Position numbers and translations under genes: made by a program | In this document: positions 58,526 to 64,000 of the stretch, in pieces | How the letters are laid out: every line of letters begins with the position of its first letter | Position numbering within the stretch: position 1 is the stretch's first letter | NCBI RefSeq assembly: GCF_958450345.1 | Contig: NC_088782.1 | Location: 110,266,358-110,330,357, forward strand | Length of the DNA stretch: 64,000 bases | Direction of reading: 5' to 3' | DNA from: Calliphora vicina | Taxonomy: Eukaryota > Arthropoda > Insecta > Diptera > Calliphoridae | The notes under the pieces: model-generated | What the model was told of the DNA's origin: nothing | Database searches by the model: none | Seen by the model: only the letters and a program-made list of their open reading frames with translations

Positions 58526-58980
58526 AGATTTGTAATACCCAAATTGATTTTGATCGCATATACAAACTCTTTAATGAATATTTTTTATAAATAAATACAT
58601 GTTTACATATTTTTAATTTCAAATATTTTTATCATTTATTATTGCAAATTATAAAGTACACTTTAATCTCTTTTTGTTTTAAGAAAATCATAAACCTAAA
58701 TACATTTATTATTTAAATTATTTAATTTATAACTTTTGTTTCATAATTTATAAGCATTTATCTTAATTTTTATTTGAAATGTTTACGGTTTAATTATAAA
58801 AATCATATATTTAGTTAATATTTTATGTAAATTTGGTACCCTTTAATTGGCACTCATTTATAAATCTAGTATAACTAACAATAATTAAGCATGAAACTAA
58901 ATAAAAAAGGAAATCAAATAGAACAAAATTATAATTCAGAATTTTTTTTTGGAAAATGAAAAGATTTTTTTTATACTGTC
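58526..58980. other. AT-rich sequence without recognised features
   Basis: More than 80% A+T by eye; no features recognised. Confidence 0.5.
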
Positions 58981-59403
58981 CTATTTACAATCAGCAAAAT
59001 CGGTCCACAAATGGCTGAGATATGAGGAAAAACCAGGACAACCTCGATTTTTGACCTACATATGTATATGTATCTGGATTACTAAGTCATTAATATAGAC
59101 AATATGTAAGTTGGACCTACAATGGGCCAAAATCGAAAAAAATATATTTTAACCCGAATTTTTTTTTTCACCAAAAAAAAAATTTTAAAAACCCAAAATT
59201 TTTTTTTTTAAATTTAAAAAAAAAAAAATTAATTTCAAATAACAATTCGAAAAAAAAATTTTCAAAAAAATGAAAACACATCTTTGGAAAAAAAAAATAA
59301 ATTTTGTTTACCTAAAAATATTTAAAATTTGTGTTTTGAAGTATAATTTGGTGAAGTGTATAAAAGATTCGGCACAGTCGAATATAGTTCTCTTACTTGT
59401 TTA
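58981..59403 (-). mobile_element. mini-me/DINE-1-like element, right end missing
   Basis: On minus it runs from ACAAGTAAGAGAACTATATT and the TTCGACTGTGCCGAA hairpin (59361-59402) through the A/T zone to the core ending at 58987. The GTCY tract and right hairpin are absent. The left terminus is re-used in the tandem structure to its right. Confidence 0.85.
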
Positions 59404-60880
59404 ATCTAATAAGTAATTTTTTATGCCAATTTTTTCTTAAATTTCGAACTTAAAAAATAACTACAAAATTCAAATTTTTTATGAAGTTTCAAACATTGAA
59501 AATCAAAGAATTTTAAAAATTTATTCTTTTCTAAAAAAATATTTAGAAATTTAAAAATATTTTCAAGAATAAAAAAAATTAATTTTCGAAATGAGTTAAA
59601 TTTTTTTATGAAATGATTTCAATTGGATTTATTTAATAAAATTTTAATGTAATTTTTTTTCAAAATTTCGAATATTTAAATTATTTTTTTTTTTAAATTA
59701 AAAAAAATTTATTTTAAAATTTAAAAAAAAAAATTAAAATTAAAAAAAAATAAATTTTAAAATAACAATTCGAAAAATTGTTTGTTTCTAAAAAATTTTA
59801 ATTAAAAAAAATTTATTTTAAAATTTAAAAAAAATAACAAATTTCACCAAAAAAATTTTTTTTTAAATTTAAAAAAAAATAATTTTTAAATTTTAAAAAA
59901 ACAATTCGAAGAAAATTTTTTCCAAAAAATTAAAAAAAACTACTTTGGAAAAAAAAAAATTTAGTTTACCAAAAATATTTAAAATTTGTATTTTGACGTA
60001 TAATTTGGTGAAGTGTATACAAGATTCGGCACAGCCGAATATACTCTTACTTGTTTAATCTAATAAGTAATTTTTGTATGCCAATTTTTTCTGAAATTTC
60101 GAACTTAAAAAAAAATAAAAAATTCAAATTTTTTATGAAGTTTCAAACATTGAAAATCAATGAATTTTAAAAATTTATTCTTTTCTAAAAAAATATTTAG
60201 AAATTTATTTCGAAATTAAATAAATTTTTTTATGAAATGATTTCAATTGGATTTATTTAATAAAATTTTAATGTAAATTTTTTTTCAAAATTTCGAATAT
60301 TTAAATTATTTTTTTTTGTAATTTAAAAAAAATTTATTTTAAAATTTAAAAAAAAAAGTTTAAAAATAAAAAAAAAAAAAAAATTAAAATAACAAATTTC
60401 ACCAAAATTTTTTTTTTAAATTTAAAAAAAAAAAAATTTTAAATTTAAAAAAATCAATTCGAAAAATTTTTTTTCCAAAAAATGAAAAAAAAACAACTTA
60501 GGAAAAAAAAAAATTTTGTTTTCCAAAAATATTTAAAATTTGTATTTTGTATTACAAGATTCGGCACAGCCGAATATACTCTTACTTGTTTAATCTAATA
60601 AGTAATTTTTTTATGCCAAGTTTTTCTCAAATTTCGTACTTAAAAAAAAACTACAAAAAAAAAACAAAATTCAAATTTTTTAACATTGAAAATCAATGAA
60701 TTTTAAAAATTTATTCTTTCTAAAAAAATATTTAGAGATTTAAAAATATTTTCATGAATAAAAAAAAATAAATTTTCGAAATGAAATAATTTTTTTTATG
60801 AAATGATTTCGATTGGATTTATTTAATAAAATTTTTTTCAAAATTTCGAATATTTGAATTATTTTCAATAGTAAAAAATC
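59344..60880 (-). repeat. Three tandem copies of a mini-me left end plus A/T-rich flank
   Basis: The left terminus (on +: GATTCGGCACAGCCGAATAT, ACTCTTACTTGTTTAATCTA) occurs near 59360, 60022 and 60558. Each is followed by the same flank (AATAAGTAATTTTT, TGCCAATTTTT or TGCCAAGTTTTT, GAAATGATTTC, TTGGATTTATTTAATAAAA). Unit lengths are about 660 and 540 bp. The structure indicates amplification of one insertion junction with its flank. Confidence 0.8.
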
Positions 60881-61039
60881 AAACCTTAAAAATATTTTGG
60901 AAATTTTGTAATTAATTTTAAAAATTTTCAATTACAAAAAATATTTCCAAATTATAAAAATTATTTTTCAAAATGAACTAAATTATTTGGAAAATCGACA
61001 TTACCGTGCAAATGATTTTATCAAACTTATAGTTGCAAT

Positions 61040-61283
61040 GGAAGTTGTCCCGGTTTTTTATGGACCGATTTTGCTGATTTTAAATAGCAAACTTCTCGAA
61101 AGCATGTCTGACAGAATTATTGAAGATTTGGATCTCGAAGATATCTGGGGTCTTCAGAAAATTGTTTTCAACAGACAGACGGAAGGATCCAGAATATATA
61201 TACTTTATAGGGTCGGAAAATTATATTGTGGAAATTACAAACTTATATATACCCTTCTCACGAAGGTGAAGGGTATAAAAATT
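61040..61283 (+). mobile_element. mini-me/DINE-1-like element, right half only
   Basis: It begins inside the core (GTTGTCCCGGTTTTTTATGG), continues through GATTTTGCTGATTTTAAATA, a shortened GTCY tract (ACAGACAGACGGAAGG, 61174-61189) and ends with ACCCTTCTCACGAAGGTGAA then GGGTATAAAAA. Orientation is opposite to the copy at 58981, so the two halves face each other across the triplicated zone. Confidence 0.85.
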
Positions 61284-62347
61284 AATAAAAAAAATAATTA
61301 AAAGAATAAATAAAAATAAATTGCAGCTCTAAGTTCTGCCATTACGGTTTCAAATTGCTTCCCATTGTTGATTTTATTTTTTTTAATTTCTCTAATCGCA
61401 ACTATTTTTTATTAATTTTTGTATGAGTCGTTGTCAAATATCGTGTCGACAGAAAATACTCGTTTTCAGTCAATGTCGACATTAACGCGTCTTAGAAAAT
61501 TGCAAATTGCTGTCAAAAGTTAACAATTGTTATCGATATTGACTTCGCAAATACCATTTTAGTGCCTTCGACGTGACTTAATGTCGACAATGACATACAT
61601 AGACAAAGTTTATAGAACTTTTTCATTTAACTTACATCGTTTATCAAATTAGAAACTCAAAGAATTACAACAAAAAAAACTATTATAATAAAAAACGATA
61701 ATTTTGTTTAAAAAAATCATTCATTATTTCAACAAATTAAAAATTCCTTTAAATGATTTAACCATTTCACACATCTGTCTAAAAGCAAAAAACCAAACGA
61801 AAAATGTTAGCATACTTTAAGGCTTAATTTTAATAAGAATGGGGAAAAAAAGAACTTGACCACACAAACTAGATTTATTTTTCAACCAATAAAATTGCGG
61901 CAAAATTTAAATTTTTAATAAATTGTAACATTTAACTTGGAAACAATTTTTAAAAGAGCTTTTATATTGTTATAATTTTTATAATGATTCAGTTGTAACA
62001 TGTAATTTCTAATTTCGGTAGTATATAGTTTTGATGTATTTTATTTATTTTCATTTTTAATTTTTGTTATTCTTATTCAAGGAACGTCTGGTCTTTCTTT
62101 TTTTATGTTGTCTATTATATGATTTGCTTATTTAGCACAAAAAAATATATTTATATTTGTATTTACTATATATTAAATGGTTTATTGTTTTATTATTTTG
62201 CTTATTTGTTTGTTTGTTGCAAGGAATACTTTTCTTTCTTTTCTTTTTCAATGTTTAATAATATAGTTGTTATCTAGTTAAATATTTCTTGTGTAGGGGT
62301 ATTTGTTTTAGTTTTAGTTCGTCTTAAGTACGAATTTTTTGTTTTAA
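61284..62347. other. 3' UTR or intergenic sequence of the downstream minus gene
   Basis: No ORF is present. The 61430-61600 part repeats TGTCGACA-type dyads. The stretch nearest 62347 is expected to be the 3' UTR of the minus-strand gene; several TTTATT (AATAAA on minus) words occur (for example near 62040), but none can be singled out. Confidence 0.45.
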
Positions 62348-63095
62348 TTATGGATTTTCCTGATTATACGATTGAAATGAAGACCTTTGGCCAGTAGGAG
62401 TTGAATGTTGTTGCTGTTCGGCATCATTATCATCGTCACTAGAATCAACAATATTGCGTAAAGTTAAAGCATGAAAATCATTTAAAGTCTGTTCAAATAA
62501 ATCTATAGTTGGCTGATCAGCGGTGGCAATGACACGTTGTGTGGCGCCCAGTAAATCTTCTGCAGCCCCCAATAATTCACGACTGCCTCTTTCGCGAGAC
62601 AAATTAACAACCCCTCCACCAACACTATTATTAGTTAATAATGAGGAGGTCATATTATTAGCAGCCGTATTGGTGGTGGCCGTTGCTGGTGATGTTGTTA
62701 AATGTGTATTAAGTGTTAAATCATTTAAACTAAGCTCATTAGATGATGATGAATTCAAGGAAGTATCTTGATTGTTTATTGTATGATGATGATAGTTATT
62801 CGCTGAAGTGGATGGTGTGTTATTGCTGCCGGAACGTGTTAGTTCATCAGCATGGGCTAGTGTTGAACCTATAATATCACTGGCTATACGTAGGGCGGCA
62901 TCTGTGGCGGCTGCTGTCGATACAAACTCACTGGGATTGCCCAGTTCGATGACATAGCCACCTAAGCCACCATAAGATAAACGCAAACGTCCCTGAGGAT
63001 TGGGTGATGCCGGATCGTTGGGAGCATGAGTACGTAAAATGGCATTGTCGGGAGTTTCTAAATCGCCATCGTTTAACAATTCGCCACTGCGATAT
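62348..63095 (-). CDS. Terminal coding exon of an unidentified minus-strand gene
   Basis: The exon begins at 63095 after a good 3' splice site (TTCCCACAATTTCAG on minus), enters in phase 2 and reads 248 codons to TAA at 62350-62348. The start YRSGELLNDGDLETPDNAIL is followed by GRLRLSYGGLGGYVIELGNP, then an Ala/Asp-rich helical stretch (ATDAALRIASDIIGSTLAHA). A long Asn/Thr/Ser-rich low-complexity region comes next (about residues 88-155). A second conserved-looking part (SRELLGAAEDLLGATQRVIA, DLFEQTLNDFHALTLRNIVD) ends in an acidic SSDDDNDAE run, a QQQH stretch and NQENP. Codon use and protein complexity are clearly coding. The rest of the gene lies beyond 64000. I do not recognise the family; it looks like the disordered C-terminus of a large intracellular regulator. 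Confidence 0.85.
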
Positions 63096-63139
63096 CTGAA
63101 ATTGTGGGAATAAAAATGGATTAATTTGAAAATTCTGTA

Positions 63140-63200
63140 GACTCAATAAAGACCTGCGATTGGAGCTAATCTAAGAATACATTAAGAACTATTGATTGAA
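63140..63200 (-). repeat. 35-bp satellite, single degenerate fragment
   Basis: AAAGACCTGCGATTGGAGCT + AATCTAAGAATACATTAAGA resembles block 3 monomers. It lies in the intron upstream of the terminal exon. Confidence 0.8.
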
Positions 63201-63214
63201 CTGTAGTCAAACTA

Positions 63215-63615
63215 GAGTTTATTTTATTCTGGTCATATTAGAGTAGAGTTCATTCCACTATGCTTATTTTACTCTGCTCAGAGTAGAATTTATTCTACTC
63301 ATCTCAGAGTAGAGTTTATTCTACTCTCATCATAGCAGAGTTTATTCTACTCCGGTCAGAGTAGAGTCCTTTTTACTCTGATCAGAGTAGAGTCCATTCT
63401 ACTCTGATCAGAGTAGAGTTTTTTCTACTCATCTCAGAGTAGAGTTTATTCCACTCATCTCAGAGTAGAATTTATTCTACTCTTATCGGAGTAGAGTTTA
63501 TTCTACTCTTATCAGATTAGAATTTCGAGAATTCAGATTAGAGTTTATTCTACTCTCCTCAGAGTAGAGCATATTTTACTCTGCTCAGAGTAGAGCATAT
63601 TTTACTCTGTTCAGA
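63215..63615. repeat. 26-bp palindromic tandem repeat in intron
   Basis: The unit CAGAGTAGAGTTTATTCTAC + TCTGAT is its own near-inverse (AGAGTAGA / TCTACTCT) and repeats about 15 times, in part with an exact 26-bp period (63356-63450). Each unit could form a small hairpin. Units with GATC at the junction give CTACTCTGATCAGAGTAG, a perfect palindrome. Confidence 0.9.
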
Positions 63616-63875
63616 GACTTTATAAAGACCTACGATTGAAGCTAATCTAAGACATTATAAAGACCTACGACTGAATTAATCTAAGACTTTATAAAGTCCT
63701 ACTATTGAAGCAAATCTAAAACTCCATTAAGACCTACGATTGAAGCTAATCTAAGTCTACATAAAGAACTACGATTGAAGTTTATCTAAGACTTTATAAA
63801 GTCCCACTATTGAAGCTAATCTAAGACTTAATAAAGACCTACGTTTGAAGCTAATCTAAGTTAAACTAAGACTTT
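63616..63875 (-). repeat. 35-bp satellite block 6, - orientation, intronic
   Basis: About seven monomers (AAAGACCTACGATTGAAGCT + AATCTAAGACTTTAT) directly abut the 26-bp repeat. Read along the minus-strand host gene, they have the same polarity as blocks 2 and 4 on +. Confidence 0.92.
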
Positions 63876-64000
63876 GTTGTTGTAGCAGCGTAAACAATTG
63901 TTCAATATTTATTCATGGGGTTCTGCATGTAGATCAAGTCAATGGAATTGTGCGAATTCCACTATGTGGAATTGGAATTGGAATATGCTGGGTATAAGTT
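63876..64000. other. Intronic sequence to window edge
   Basis: No features beyond a short GTTGTTGTAGCAGC segment and a GGAATTGGAATTGGAA run. It is presumably still the intron of the minus-strand gene. Confidence 0.4.

Noticed and set aside
62523..63146. Other-frame ORFs over the terminal exon
   Set aside because: They are shadows of the minus-strand frame ending at 62348, which has a matching 3' splice site.

Overview
The window looks like AT-rich nuclear DNA of a higher (calyptrate, possibly blow-fly-like) dipteran. It has a fly-type multi-exon gene with short introns, many mini-me/DINE-1-like interspersed elements with (GTCY)n tracts, relics of non-LTR retrotransposons and Tc1/mariner elements, and exceptionally large satellite arrays. 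The taxon is inferred from these traits and was not tested by a search.

Only three coding loci are supported. (1) A complete 12-exon gene on + (29600-35894) encodes a 560-residue SLC13/INDY-type dicarboxylate/citrate transporter. Every exon junction keeps frame and the total coding length is 1683 nt. (2) A single minus-strand exon with a strong 5' splice site lies at 25208-25371; the rest of that gene is not visible. (3) The last coding exon of an unidentified minus-strand gene lies at 62348-63095. All other long ORFs appear to be chance products or transposon relics.

Layout: 1-6.3 kb holds a dispersed repeat cut by the window edge, a mini-me copy, a 373-bp higher-order tandem repeat and an RNase H relic. 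8.0-8.6 kb is a 16-copy, 35-bp array. 10.8-15.4 kb holds several MITEs and the first block of a 35-bp satellite. 17-21 kb holds a non-LTR relic, another MITE and short tandem duplications. 22.4-25 kb holds a second copy of the edge repeat and a 759-bp element with perfect 37-bp terminal inverted repeats. 25.5-29.5 kb is a mini-me-like element whose 1.8-kb body is tandemly duplicated. 29.6-35.9 kb is the SLC13 gene, whose only two long introns are filled with the same 41-bp minisatellite. 36.5-40 kb is nested transposon debris. 42.2-52.1 kb is three large blocks of the 35-bp satellite in +, - and + orientation. 53.7-61.3 kb is more MITEs, non-LTR relics and mini-me copies. 62.3-64 kb is the terminal exon and an intron holding a palindromic 26-bp repeat and more 35-bp satellite.

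The most striking feature is the 35-bp satellite family. It is dispersed in both orientations over more than 50 kb and keeps its register in higher-order periods that are exact multiples of 35 (140, 210, 280 and 315 bp). It shares a core with the 41-bp intronic minisatellite. The facing + and - blocks at 42-48 kb could form a very long hairpin if transcribed.
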